This document shows positions 16,498-24,740 of a stretch of 28,484 bases of DNA, in pieces. Position numbers and translations under genes: made by a program. The number at the start of each line of letters is the position of its first letter. Within the stretch, counting starts at the first letter, position 1. Below the pieces are notes generated by a model. It made no database searches, was not told the DNA's origin, and saw nothing but the letters and a program-made list of their open reading frames with translations. Where the stretch lies: positions 1 to 28,484 of the forward strand of contig DATJYV010000028.1 in the NCBI GenBank assembly GCA_035499415.1. Reading direction: 5' to 3'. The stretch comes from DATJYV01 sp035499415. Lineage in GTDB: Bacteria; Bacteroidota; Ignavibacteria; UBA10030.

Positions 16498-16569
16498 GAT
16501 TTCATCACTCCTGGAAATCGATCAATGAGGTCTCTGAAAAAAAATGTCGTGTATCGAATGCTCTCAAGA

Positions 16570-18141
16570 TTATTCGTTTTTTCCCTCGAGTTCCAGTACC
16601 ACCACCGAAGCGGGCGGAAGGGCAACGACCAGATTTCCGGCTGATATTGAAAAGTCTGAAAACGCCTTCGGCGCGACAACATCCGGATGCTCGAAGGAAT
16701 TGAAGTCATTTGCGCGTCCGGAATCGAGAACCTTGCCGCTCACGTTCACCGGCGTGAATCGCGCGAAACGGAGCGCAACCTTCTGCGTGTGACTGAAATC
16801 CGCGTTCGCGAGACTGACGTGTACCCGCCGCTGTTCGTCCACTGACGCGGAGCAACTCACGGCCGGTATCTTCTTGTCCCCGACCGCGTATTCTGCGGCT
16901 TCCAATGTCGCCGGAATGCGGAGGGCATTTTGATGGACTTTGAAGAGGTCGAACACATAATACGTCGGCGTGAGCACCATTTTCGCGCCGTCGGTGAGAA
17001 TCAGAGACTGGAGGACGTTGACGAGCTGTGCGATATTGGCCATTTTCACCCGGTCGGCGTGATTGTTGAAGATGTTGAGGTTTATCGCCGCGGCGACAGC
17101 GTCACGCATCGTGTTCTGCTGATAGAGAAAACTCGGGTTTGTTCCGCTCTCGACATCGTACCAGGTTCCCCACTCATCGACCACCAACCCGATTCGTTTC
17201 TTCGGGTCGTATTTGTCCATGATGGCCGAATGCTTCGATATCAACGCATCCATCTCCCACGTCTTGGCAAGGGTCGTAAACCATCCGGCCTCGTCGAATT
17301 GCGTCGCCGGGCCCTTCTTTTCCCAATTCGTCACGGCGTAGAAGTGCAGGGAATATCCGCTCATGTAGCCCTGGAGCCAGCCGTCGGTCGTGCTCCACTT
17401 CTTCATGATCGTCTCTGTCCAATTGTAGTCCTCCGGAAGTCCTCCGGATGCCACCTTATATAAATGTGAGTCCTCAAAATTCTTCAACGATGTGGAATAG
17501 CGTCCCAACTCGCTTGCGTAGAAATCCGCGGGCATGATGCCGCCGCAACCCCACGTCTCATTCCCCATCGCCCAGAATTTCACCGTCCACGGCTTCTCAC
17601 GGCCGTTGCTCCGGCGGAGCTTCGCCATGGCATTATCACCGTCGGAGGTGAGATACTGAACCCAGTCCGACATTTCTTTCACCGTTCCGCTTCGGATATT
17701 TCCGCAAATATACGGCTCGGCCCCCGTCTGTTCGCAGAAGTCCATGAACTCATGCGTTCCAAAGCTGTTATCTTCCGTGACGCCTCCCCAGGTCGTGTTC
17801 ACCAGCTTCGGGCGCGACGCGGCCGGACCAATCCCTTCCATCCAATGATAATCGTCGGCAAAGCACCCCCCAGGCCAACGGACCACCGGAATGCGGATTT
17901 TTCTGAGCGCGGCGACAACATCGTTCCGGATTCCGCGCGTGTTCGGAATCGTCGATCGCTCGCCAACCCAAATGCCGCCATAAATACAATGCCCCAGGTG
18001 CTCGGCAAAGTGGCCGTATATGCTCTTACTGATGACGACCGAATCAGTCATCCCGAACTGGACGACGGTCTCTTGTGATTGCGTCGATGCAAAGCTCGCG
18101 AAGAAGACAAGACTGGTCAGGATTCCGGAAGTGCGTTTCAT
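16570..18141 (-). CDS. GH51 alpha-L-arabinofuranosidase, secreted
   Basis: A 523-residue protein with a signal peptide (MKRTSGILTSLVFFASFAST, cleavage near SQ). The GH51 catalytic domain shows IYGHFAEHLGHCIYGGIW at 41-58, RWPGGCFADDYHW at 88-100, acid/base E195 in FWAMGNETWGCGG and nucleophile E323 in GLVVDEWGTWYD. The C-terminal beta domain ends in VVALPPASVVVLELEGK, as usual for the family. It removes arabinofuranosyl side chains from arabinoxylan or arabinan and so feeds the isomerase/AraB/AraD route encoded directly downstream. It has no T9SS tail, suggesting a periplasmic site. A 218-base spacer containing a sorting-tail remnant lies upstream and a 72-base spacer downstream. Confidence 0.96.
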   Translation of the reverse strand: MKRTSGILTSLVFFASFASTQSQETVVQFGMTDSVVISKSIYGHFAEHLGHCIYGGIWVGERSTIPNTRGIRNDVVAALRKIRIPVVRWPGGCFADDYHWMEGIGPAASRPKLVNTTWGGVTEDNSFGTHEFMDFCEQTGAEPYICGNIRSGTVKEMSDWVQYLTSDGDNAMAKLRRSNGREKPWTVKFWAMGNETWGCGGIMPADFYASELGRYSTSLKNFEDSHLYKVASGGLPEDYNWTETIMKKWSTTDGWLQGYMSGYSLHFYAVTNWEKKGPATQFDEAGWFTTLAKTWEMDALISKHSAIMDKYDPKKRIGLVVDEWGTWYDVESGTNPSFLYQQNTMRDAVAAAINLNIFNNHADRVKMANIAQLVNVLQSLILTDGAKMVLTPTYYVFDLFKVHQNALRIPATLEAAEYAVGDKKIPAVSCSASVDEQRRVHVSLANADFSHTQKVALRFARFTPVNVSGKVLDSGRANDFNSFEHPDVVAPKAFSDFSISAGNLVVALPPASVVVLELEGKNE

Positions 18142-18169
18142 TCTATCACCAAATGTCAGGTTCGGAAGT

Positions 18170-18359
18170 TTATTTCAGAAGGATGAGGTTTTGCGTTTCA
18201 ACGTACATCCCGGCAGGAAGGAAGCGCACGCTCCTTCCGACGTATGGAAGAATTTTATCCGTCCTCCCGCAAGCGGTTCTGCGGGCGAATTCGAGGACGA
18301 GCCCGCGAGAATCGCGCAGGCAGCAGAACGGCACAGCGCGCTGGAACAATACATCGGAG
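18170..18359 (-). pseudogene. Decayed T9SS sorting-tail remnant in the beta-helix/GH51 spacer
   Basis: The spacer after the beta-helix stop contains, in a different frame from that gene, a reading that ends FLPAGMYVETQNLILLK followed by TAA at 18170-18172. The ends of functional sorting domains elsewhere in the window are LPSGMYFYVLQSG...TRKLVLLK and similar, so the match looks real but shortened by about nine residues. The preceding residues (after LVLEFARRTACGRTDKILPYVG) are only weakly similar. It may be the relic of a tail once fused to the beta-helix protein or of a deleted gene. A chance match cannot be excluded. Confidence 0.45.
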
Positions 18360-20207
18360 TCATTCTTCCGCCGGATAGGCTCCCACGTACTCATTTTTTC
18401 CGCCACTCGCGCCAAGAAGCTTCCTGATGTTCGCGGGCATCGGCCGGCCCGAATTTGCCGCACCGAATTCAGGAAGTGTGCGGAAATTGAGCAGCTGGGA
18501 GCCTTTAAAAAGCGGCCCATCGTATCCGATGAGGTCTTTGTCGTGCGCTCCAAATTCGGGTTTGATGCTTGAGAGTTCTGCCGAAAGCGCGAAGCCGGCC
18601 TGGCATCCGGCCGAGGAGGAAGGGCTCCAGAGAATGAGCGGATAGTTTGATTTGTCGACCCCGCGGACGAAAACGTCGTTATCGATGTCCGCGAGCTGGG
18701 GATTCGGGTCCCGGGAACACATCGAATCTGGCTGCCAGACGAACAGGAGCGGACGCGTAAAACTTCCGTCCCCCGTAAGGAGGTTGTTGACGAACACGTG
18801 TCCCTCCCGCTTATCCACGTCCGGTCCCGTACTCGCGTGCCAGCCAAAGTGGTCCCCGGCTGCAACGCGCCCGTTCCTGCCGAAACACGCCATGCTGTTC
18901 ACGAACGTATTGTTGTAGACCTGAACGTTCGCACTGTTCAGAATCATCATCCCGTGGTCGCAGTTCACAAAGACATTCCCGGCACAAATCGCTCCCTTTG
19001 AAATCTCGAAGAAGAATCCGTTGTTGCTCGGCCAAAGCTGATTCGTCGGCGTCGTCTTTCCGACGTTTCCGACGTTTTCAATCCAATTATTCACGAACAC
19101 CCCGTCCCGTTCGCCGACATCGTACCAGATCCCGTTGGAGTACGGCAGGTCGGTGACGAGATTATCCCTGCACGTCACGCGATGGCTCTGGTTGAATATC
19201 TTGACGGCGCTCGGGTAGTATCCTGTGATCTGCTCGATGTTGTTCCGCATGAAAATATTTCCCTCGAGGAGCACATCGTTCGAGGCGATGATGTAGATTC
19301 CCTCGGTGCTCGTGTCGCTGATGCGGCAGTGGCGGATCGTCAGATGGTCGCCACGAATGTATGCGGCAACGCGCGAGCAGTACGATATCGTGCAGTCTTC
19401 CAGTGTCGTGCCGACGACCTCCTTCCCGTACTGCGCCTCTGCCATCACTTCTTCCGGCTCCGTTCCCTCAATCTCGATGGCGCGATAGGCGTACTGGGTG
19501 AATGTGATTCCGCGGACCGTCGGCCCTTTTTTGTCCGACATCACTCCGTTGCACTCTTTCGTCGTGCGCAAGAGAGCGACGTCGAACGCCGTGATTTCCA
19601 CAAGCTTGTTGGTCGGGTCGACGCCGATATAGACCGTGTTTGTCTCGTAATCGATGTAGTACGTATGTTCATCCACTTCCCCCTGCCATCCGGCGGACTG
19701 GAGAAACGTTCCGTCGACAAATACCATATCGTTGTTAAACCGATGGAGGGGCGTCTTCCTTCCTTCCCAGTCTCTCAACCACCACCCCATGGGTTTCGAA
19801 GGGAACAGCCGGCTCCAGCTTGTTTTCCACAGACCGTTATGAAGGTTCTGCCAGTCCGACGCGACAAAAGTTCCCTTGAAGACCGGCTCCTCATCGCCGT
19901 ACGGCTGGAGCGTAATCCCTTGATTGAATTTGAGATTCCCCGTGCGATAGACTCCGCCCCGCAAAATGACTGCGTCGCCGGTGCGCGCATGCTCGATCGC
20001 AGATTCAATGGTCGTGGGAGCGCTGATCGATTCGCCCGATTGGTCCCCCTTCCCGTCGACCGCGACGTAGAATACTCTCTTTGCATCCGCCGGGATTCGG
20101 TACGCCAGTCTCACGGGTCCGTAGGGACCCCCCGACGGCTGCGCCTTCAAAAATGATGCAGACGACAGGATGAGAAAGCAGGCGATTGCAGAGACTCGGC
20201 TCTTCAT
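18360..20207 (-). CDS. Secreted right-handed beta-helix glycosidase, GH120 beta-xylosidase-like
   Basis: A 615-residue protein with a signal peptide (MKSRVSAIACFLILSSASFLKAQ). The body is a right-handed parallel beta-helix: FYVAVDGKGDQSGES at the start, TIESAIEHARTGDAVILRGGVYR at 66-88, then repeating N-rich turns such as VLLEGNIFMRN, VTCRDNLVTDL and VQVYNNTFVNS. Between about 115 and 215 a second domain (DWQNLHNGLWKTSW... TVYIGVDP) interrupts the helix. GH120 beta-xylosidases have this plan and use an Asp on one coil and a Glu on the next. Here NGIWYDVGERD supplies D363 and NGFFFEISKGAICAGN supplies E401. I therefore infer a beta-xylosidase-like role, which the locus otherwise lacks. A polysaccharide lyase or generic DUF1565 protein is the alternative. 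Confidence 0.72.
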   Translation of the reverse strand: MKSRVSAIACFLILSSASFLKAQPSGGPYGPVRLAYRIPADAKRVFYVAVDGKGDQSGESISAPTTIESAIEHARTGDAVILRGGVYRTGNLKFNQGITLQPYGDEEPVFKGTFVASDWQNLHNGLWKTSWSRLFPSKPMGWWLRDWEGRKTPLHRFNNDMVFVDGTFLQSAGWQGEVDEHTYYIDYETNTVYIGVDPTNKLVEITAFDVALLRTTKECNGVMSDKKGPTVRGITFTQYAYRAIEIEGTEPEEVMAEAQYGKEVVGTTLEDCTISYCSRVAAYIRGDHLTIRHCRISDTSTEGIYIIASNDVLLEGNIFMRNNIEQITGYYPSAVKIFNQSHRVTCRDNLVTDLPYSNGIWYDVGERDGVFVNNWIENVGNVGKTTPTNQLWPSNNGFFFEISKGAICAGNVFVNCDHGMMILNSANVQVYNNTFVNSMACFGRNGRVAAGDHFGWHASTGPDVDKREGHVFVNNLLTGDGSFTRPLLFVWQPDSMCSRDPNPQLADIDNDVFVRGVDKSNYPLILWSPSSSAGCQAGFALSAELSSIKPEFGAHDKDLIGYDGPLFKGSQLLNFRTLPEFGAANSGRPMPANIRKLLGASGGKNEYVGAYPAEE

Positions 20208-20223
20208 TGAGGGATTCTCTCCG

Positions 20224-21516
20224 TTACAGACTCAGTTCGAGGATGGTATCGGTCGGGTCAATTTTCTGTTCAGGGATTTGGATGGCAATGCCGATGTCAT
20301 TCTGCTCAAATTTCAGCGAAGTCCCGTCATTCAGAATGGAAACGCGTCGGACCTGTTTATCGAAGTTCGGTATCAAGAGATGCGTCTCGCCGCTGAGGTC
20401 GTGGGCAAATACTTTTTCCCCTTTTTGGGTCGTCACCCCCCAACTTCGTGCCGGCACCGGGCCTCCCCGCGTTCCGTAAATTGTTTCGCCGTACTTCGAC
20501 ATCCAGCCCCCGATTTCCTTGAGCGTGGCGACGAACTCCGGCTGTATCTCGCCGTTCGGCATCGGACCGACGTTGAGCAAAAAATTTCCGTTGTGCCCCG
20601 CAGCGCGGACCAACATCTGAATGAGCTCGCGCGCCGTCTTGAACTTCTTGTCCGTGATATTAAACCCCCACGAATTATTCATCGTCTCGCAGGTCTCGAG
20701 CGGGAGTGAACTCACCGTTGCGGAGCCGCTGAATCCCCCGAGGTTCTGTCCCGGAAGGTCCTTTTCGAACATCTGAAAATCCTCCCCTTCTTTTGGGGGA
20801 AGATGATGGTTGTTGCCGACGAGAGCGCCGGATTGGAGCGAGTGGATGAGGGCGTAGGTCTTTTGCAGTTCCCAATCCGCCTCCTTCCGGTCCCAGATGC
20901 CGTCAAACCAGATGCCGCCGACGGGTCCGTAATTTGTCAGGAGCTCGGTCAGCTGGGCATCGACGAACGACAGATATCGCTGCCAATTCCCGCTGTCGGG
21001 GCGTCCGGAGTACTGCCCGGTCCATCCACGCGGATAGTAGTCGACGTTCCACCAATCAAGATGTGAATAATAAAAGAAGAGTTTGATTCCCTCACGTTGA
21101 CATTCCTCCGCGAGGAGCTTCAACACATCCTTTTTGTATGGAGTCGCCTTGACAATGCTCCAATCACTTTGCTTCGTGTCGAACATCGAAAATCCGTCGT
21201 GATGACGGGAGGTAATCGTGATGTATTTCATTCCCGCAGCCTTCGCGAGCGAAACCCACGCTTGCGGGTCAAACGCGGTCGGATTAAAGAATGACGCAAC
21301 CCGTCCGTATGTCTCCTTGTCCATCATCTTCTGTTGCATCACCCATTCCCCCTGGCCGAGGACGCTATAGACGCCCCAGTGAATGAACATGCCGAACTTC
21401 GCGTCGCGGAACCACTCTCTGTTTCTGAGATTGTCGGCAGATGGAACGTAGGCCGATTGCCCCGGGGATTGCGAGTATCCGGCCAGTGCGAGGGCGATAA
21501 TCGCGGCGAACTTCAA
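20224..21516 (-). CDS. GH29 alpha-L-fucosidase, secreted
   Basis: The 430-residue protein begins with a signal peptide (MKFAAIIALALAGYSQ) from a TTG start with an AGGA element just upstream; no better ATG is available. GH29 blocks are WFRDAKFGMFIHWGVYS at 35-51, ITSRHHDGFSMFDT at 101-114, FFYYSHLDWW at 147-156 and the nucleophile D205 in GGIWFDGIWDR. The C-terminal beta-sandwich is present but short. The enzyme removes terminal alpha-L-fucose, for example from xyloglucan or pectic side chains. It lies 6 bases after the GH35 gene and 16 bases before the beta-helix gene, within one transcription unit. Confidence 0.95.
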   Translation of the reverse strand: MKFAAIIALALAGYSQSPGQSAYVPSADNLRNREWFRDAKFGMFIHWGVYSVLGQGEWVMQQKMMDKETYGRVASFFNPTAFDPQAWVSLAKAAGMKYITITSRHHDGFSMFDTKQSDWSIVKATPYKKDVLKLLAEECQREGIKLFFYYSHLDWWNVDYYPRGWTGQYSGRPDSGNWQRYLSFVDAQLTELLTNYGPVGGIWFDGIWDRKEADWELQKTYALIHSLQSGALVGNNHHLPPKEGEDFQMFEKDLPGQNLGGFSGSATVSSLPLETCETMNNSWGFNITDKKFKTARELIQMLVRAAGHNGNFLLNVGPMPNGEIQPEFVATLKEIGGWMSKYGETIYGTRGGPVPARSWGVTTQKGEKVFAHDLSGETHLLIPNFDKQVRRVSILNDGTSLKFEQNDIGIAIQIPEQKIDPTDTILELSL

Positions 21517-21522
21517 TCTTCC

Positions 21523-23193
21523 TTACCTGTACTGATATAATTTCACGCGCTGAATCTGGAAATCTGCGTACGGGAGTCGCATATGCCGGCCCTGGTGGCT
21601 CTGGTCGCCGTTCAGCCTGCGTCCCGGTTTCCAGACGCCATTCTGATACACGCCTTCGTCGATACTCTCGATGCCGGCGATAGGACGGTCCTTGTTGAGG
21701 GACTGGAACGTCACGATCACACCGGAGCCGGCGACAATGAACTCGTTCGGGCCGAGCTGGACGATGATTCCTCCACCGCACGCCGTCGAGTCTGCGACGG
21801 GCGCAGCCCATCGGTCGAGGGGTTCGAATGATGTGTTGAGAACATACTCGCCGAATGTGAACCTTGATTCGGGACGGCCGCGGTCGAGCAACATTCCGGC
21901 CGTCATACCCTTGCCCTGGTGCTCGAGGATGACGGGCGCCAGCTGACTCAGCACATCGTTCGCTCTCGTCAATCGCTGAGTTGCCGGGTCGGCCGATTCG
22001 ATCGCAAACGGAGAAAATCCGATGGCATCGAACTGGCCTACCGCGAACAACCCTTCAACGCCGGAACGGGGCGTGAGGCCCGCTTCGGGGATGAAGAGCG
22101 GATTATCGGCACGCTTGAATTTGGTTGTCCAATCGACGAAGCTCCCGTGGTAGATATCGGGGGCGAGGAGATCGACCGACGGAGCCCCCGCCTTCCAAAC
22201 ATCGAGGAGGTGCGGAAGAGGGCCGCCGCTCGGGTACTGGCCGGGGACATACCCTTCACGGATGAGCGCCGCATTCATGTACATCGGGAGACGATACTCC
22301 TTCTCGCCGGCGGCCGCCACCTGTTCCACGTATCTGGAAAAATACCATGCGGTGAAAAGTTCGTCGGTCTGAAGGCTCTTCCCGAACACATCCTCCCAGT
22401 TCCCCGCTATTTTCCTTCCACCGCTCTCCCACATCTTCTTCACTTCCGGTTGTAACGAAGCTCCCTTTTGTTGCAGAAAATTGACGAAACCCTGCGGGAG
22501 TTCGGACTGAAACGCCTTCGTTGCCTCGGCGTTGTAATCCCGCGCATCGGGGATCATCCCCACCTCATTCTCGACTTGAATCATGATGACCGTCTGTTCA
22601 TCCCCGTCGAACGTGCGGAGATGCCTCATCAGGGTCGCGAAGATTTTCTTGTCGGCGTCGAGGTTGCTCGCGCTGAACGCCGTCAGCGTCTCCATGCTTC
22701 TTCCCCGTTTGTCCTTCGAGCGCGGAAATCGCGCGTCATCCTCTTTCACCCATGACGGGACGTAACTCGACATGCTGTTCTTCCACGTGCCGAACCAGAG
22801 CAATACGAGTCGGATCTCATGCCGGCGCGCCTCCACAATCAGGCTATCGACGGATGAGAAATCGTAGACCCCCTCCTTCGGTTCGATGAGCTCCCAGTAG
22901 ACCGGCGCAAGAATGGTATTGAGATGCATCGCCAGAAATTTTGCCCAGGCCGGGCGGAGATAATCGAGACTCGACGCAGTCGAATTCCCGAGTTCGCCGC
23001 CGAGAACCAGGTATGGCTTGCCGTGGACGATGAGCTGCGTCGCGGTTCCTTGCTGTCGCAGGTGCGGCAGTGCGTTCTCCTGGCCATGGACCGCGGTCCG
23101 ACCCGAGAGAACAAGGATGACAGCGAGGAACATATTCCCCGCGGTGACAAGGGACGATTGCGTTCGACAGGCCGGATCGTTGAGTCGTCTCAT
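21523..23193 (-). CDS. GH35-like beta-galactosidase with C-terminal DUF5597-type domain
   Basis: A 556-residue exported protein. The signal anchor is about residues 15-38 (VTAGNMFLAVILVLSG... AVHGQ). The TIM barrel includes HLNTILAPVYWELIEPKEGVYDF at 90-112, the acid/base E210 in IMIQVENEVGMI and the nucleophile E370 in PLFIPEAGLTPRSG. A C-terminal beta domain ends VDENGVWKPGRRLNGDQ-like sequence (GVYQNGVWKPGRRLNGD), as in GH35 enzymes with a DUF5597 domain. Relatives remove beta-galactose, including from xyloglucan side chains. The ATG overlaps the GH30 stop (ATGA). Pairing with GH29 suggests stepwise removal of Fuc-Gal side chains. Confidence 0.87.
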   Translation of the reverse strand: MRRLNDPACRTQSSLVTAGNMFLAVILVLSGRTAVHGQENALPHLRQQGTATQLIVHGKPYLVLGGELGNSTASSLDYLRPAWAKFLAMHLNTILAPVYWELIEPKEGVYDFSSVDSLIVEARRHEIRLVLLWFGTWKNSMSSYVPSWVKEDDARFPRSKDKRGRSMETLTAFSASNLDADKKIFATLMRHLRTFDGDEQTVIMIQVENEVGMIPDARDYNAEATKAFQSELPQGFVNFLQQKGASLQPEVKKMWESGGRKIAGNWEDVFGKSLQTDELFTAWYFSRYVEQVAAAGEKEYRLPMYMNAALIREGYVPGQYPSGGPLPHLLDVWKAGAPSVDLLAPDIYHGSFVDWTTKFKRADNPLFIPEAGLTPRSGVEGLFAVGQFDAIGFSPFAIESADPATQRLTRANDVLSQLAPVILEHQGKGMTAGMLLDRGRPESRFTFGEYVLNTSFEPLDRWAAPVADSTACGGGIIVQLGPNEFIVAGSGVIVTFQSLNKDRPIAGIESIDEGVYQNGVWKPGRRLNGDQSHQGRHMRLPYADFQIQRVKLYQYR

Positions 23194-24689
23194 TTCAAAA
23201 GAATCATTTCCTTTGTATCGGTGAAGTCGTTCGCCTGCAGTCGGTACAGATACGTGCCGCTCGGAAGTGCGCGCGCGTCGAATTGCACGCTCCTGACGCC
23301 CGCATCTTCCACATCGTTGAGGATCGTGGCAACCTGCTGGCCCAGCACATTGAAGACCTTCAGCATGACGCGGCTGCGGACAGGGATTTCAAACGTGATC
23401 TCCGTCGTCGGGTTGAACGGGTTGGGATAATTCTGGTACAGCGCGTACGTCCGGGGAGCAGCGGGCCCGCGATCGCCGACGCCGGTGGTGATATCGCCGA
23501 CGAACGTCGTCACGCTCGAATCTGCAATCGTTGCCGTGAACTGTCCGTTCACAACGGTGATTCCGCTTTGTTGTTCGCAATTCTTCGAACGCGAGGTGAC
23601 GTAGGGGGTAAGGGTTCCCCCCGCATTCGCGAGGTCTAGAATGCTGAATTGCTGCTGGACGGGGGTCGACCCGAGATTGACCGCGACAATGACGACACTC
23701 GCATTACTCCGGTACGCCGTGACGTACAGACTTCCGCGAAGGTAGTTGTTGAAAACACGATTGAATCCGGGACGGATGAAACGCGCGTACTGCGACATCA
23801 CGTAGCCCCGCTTTGTAACGGACCCATCATCGCCGATCGGTCCGTAATACCGGACGATGTACCAGGTGACGTAGGCGCTCATCCCCGCGCTCATGCAATC
23901 GTTCATTTCCTTGCCGGTGTTCAGCACCGCCGTCCACGAGGTGTCGGTGTCAAGATGTTCCGTCATCCACAGTTCCTTCCCTTTGCTTGTCGCAAGGGGA
24001 TATGATGCCAAACCTCCGCCGTAAATGTGGCCGGCGACGAACGCGATGTGCGACGCGGCGACGGAGTCCGACAGAGCGGCGTCCGACAACGAATGGACGA
24101 AGCTTTCCGACTCCGGCATGCAGACCGGCGCCCCAACCGACGGGGCGTTGTTCTTCATAAAATTGAGCATCTGTGTGGAATTCCAAGAGCACGATTCGTA
24201 CGTCACGCTCGCATCCGGTTCATTCTGAACAGAGACCGCATAGATTTGCACGCCGTTGCCGGCCATGTAGTCGACGAAGGATTTGAGATACGCGGCGTAC
24301 GACGCATAGGAGGTATCAGCCAGACTTCCTGCGACGATGTTGTTGTTCGTTTTCAGCGAAGCGGGAGGCGACCACGGAGAGGCAAAAATCGTGACGCCCA
24401 TCCCGCCTGCGGCCTGGGCTGTCGGAAGGTTCATCGGAAACTCGGATGATGAAGACGAAAGGCGAAGACGGAGAAGGGAAAATCCGACCTGCCCGGCCCC
24501 TGTTCCAAACGCTTTCGTGATCTGATCTGACGTCATATCGGGGCGCCACGGAAGTATGTTCGCCGCGCCGAAGCCACGGATGACTTGCTGGGTGCTATCA
24601 AGATAGATATTCAGCTGTGCGGGCATTGTCGACGACGAAAGCGACAGAAGAGCGAATAAAATCGTCGCGTTTCCGATGAGCCTCCTCAT
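23190..24689 (-). CDS. GH30 subfamily 8-like glucuronoxylan endoxylanase with T9SS tail
   Basis: From ATG 24689 (AGGGG element seven bases upstream) it encodes 499 residues; an in-frame ATG at 24725 is the alternative. After a signal peptide (MRRLIGNATILFALLSLSSSTMPAQ) comes a GH30 barrel and side beta domain. It has acid/base E157 in AVSVQNEPD and nucleophile E244 in KGKELWMTEH, with HIYGGGLASYPLA between them. GH30_8 enzymes recognise a 4-O-methylglucuronate branch through a W-x3-R-x-Y arrangement; W276, R280 and Y282 in VTWYIVRYYGP fit it. The C-terminus is a T9SS sorting domain (YALYQNYPNPFNPTTEITF to KEMILLK). It should cut xylan at positions set by glucuronic acid branches, outside the cell. 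Confidence 0.93.
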   Translation of the reverse strand: MRRLIGNATILFALLSLSSSTMPAQLNIYLDSTQQVIRGFGAANILPWRPDMTSDQITKAFGTGAGQVGFSLLRLRLSSSSSEFPMNLPTAQAAGGMGVTIFASPWSPPASLKTNNNIVAGSLADTSYASYAAYLKSFVDYMAGNGVQIYAVSVQNEPDASVTYESCSWNSTQMLNFMKNNAPSVGAPVCMPESESFVHSLSDAALSDSVAASHIAFVAGHIYGGGLASYPLATSKGKELWMTEHLDTDTSWTAVLNTGKEMNDCMSAGMSAYVTWYIVRYYGPIGDDGSVTKRGYVMSQYARFIRPGFNRVFNNYLRGSLYVTAYRSNASVVIVAVNLGSTPVQQQFSILDLANAGGTLTPYVTSRSKNCEQQSGITVVNGQFTATIADSSVTTFVGDITTGVGDRGPAAPRTYALYQNYPNPFNPTTEITFEIPVRSRVMLKVFNVLGQQVATILNDVEDAGVRSVQFDARALPSGTYLYRLQANDFTDTKEMILLK

Positions 24690-24740
24690 TGCTGAACCCC
24701 TGGTATGACTCCTTCCTGGAAACATATCCCACTCACTCCG

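Noticed and set aside
16530..16560. Run of eight T on the minus strand after GH51 as a possible terminator
   Set aside because: The only stem before it is five base pairs with a long loop and is not GC-rich, so termination is not convincing.
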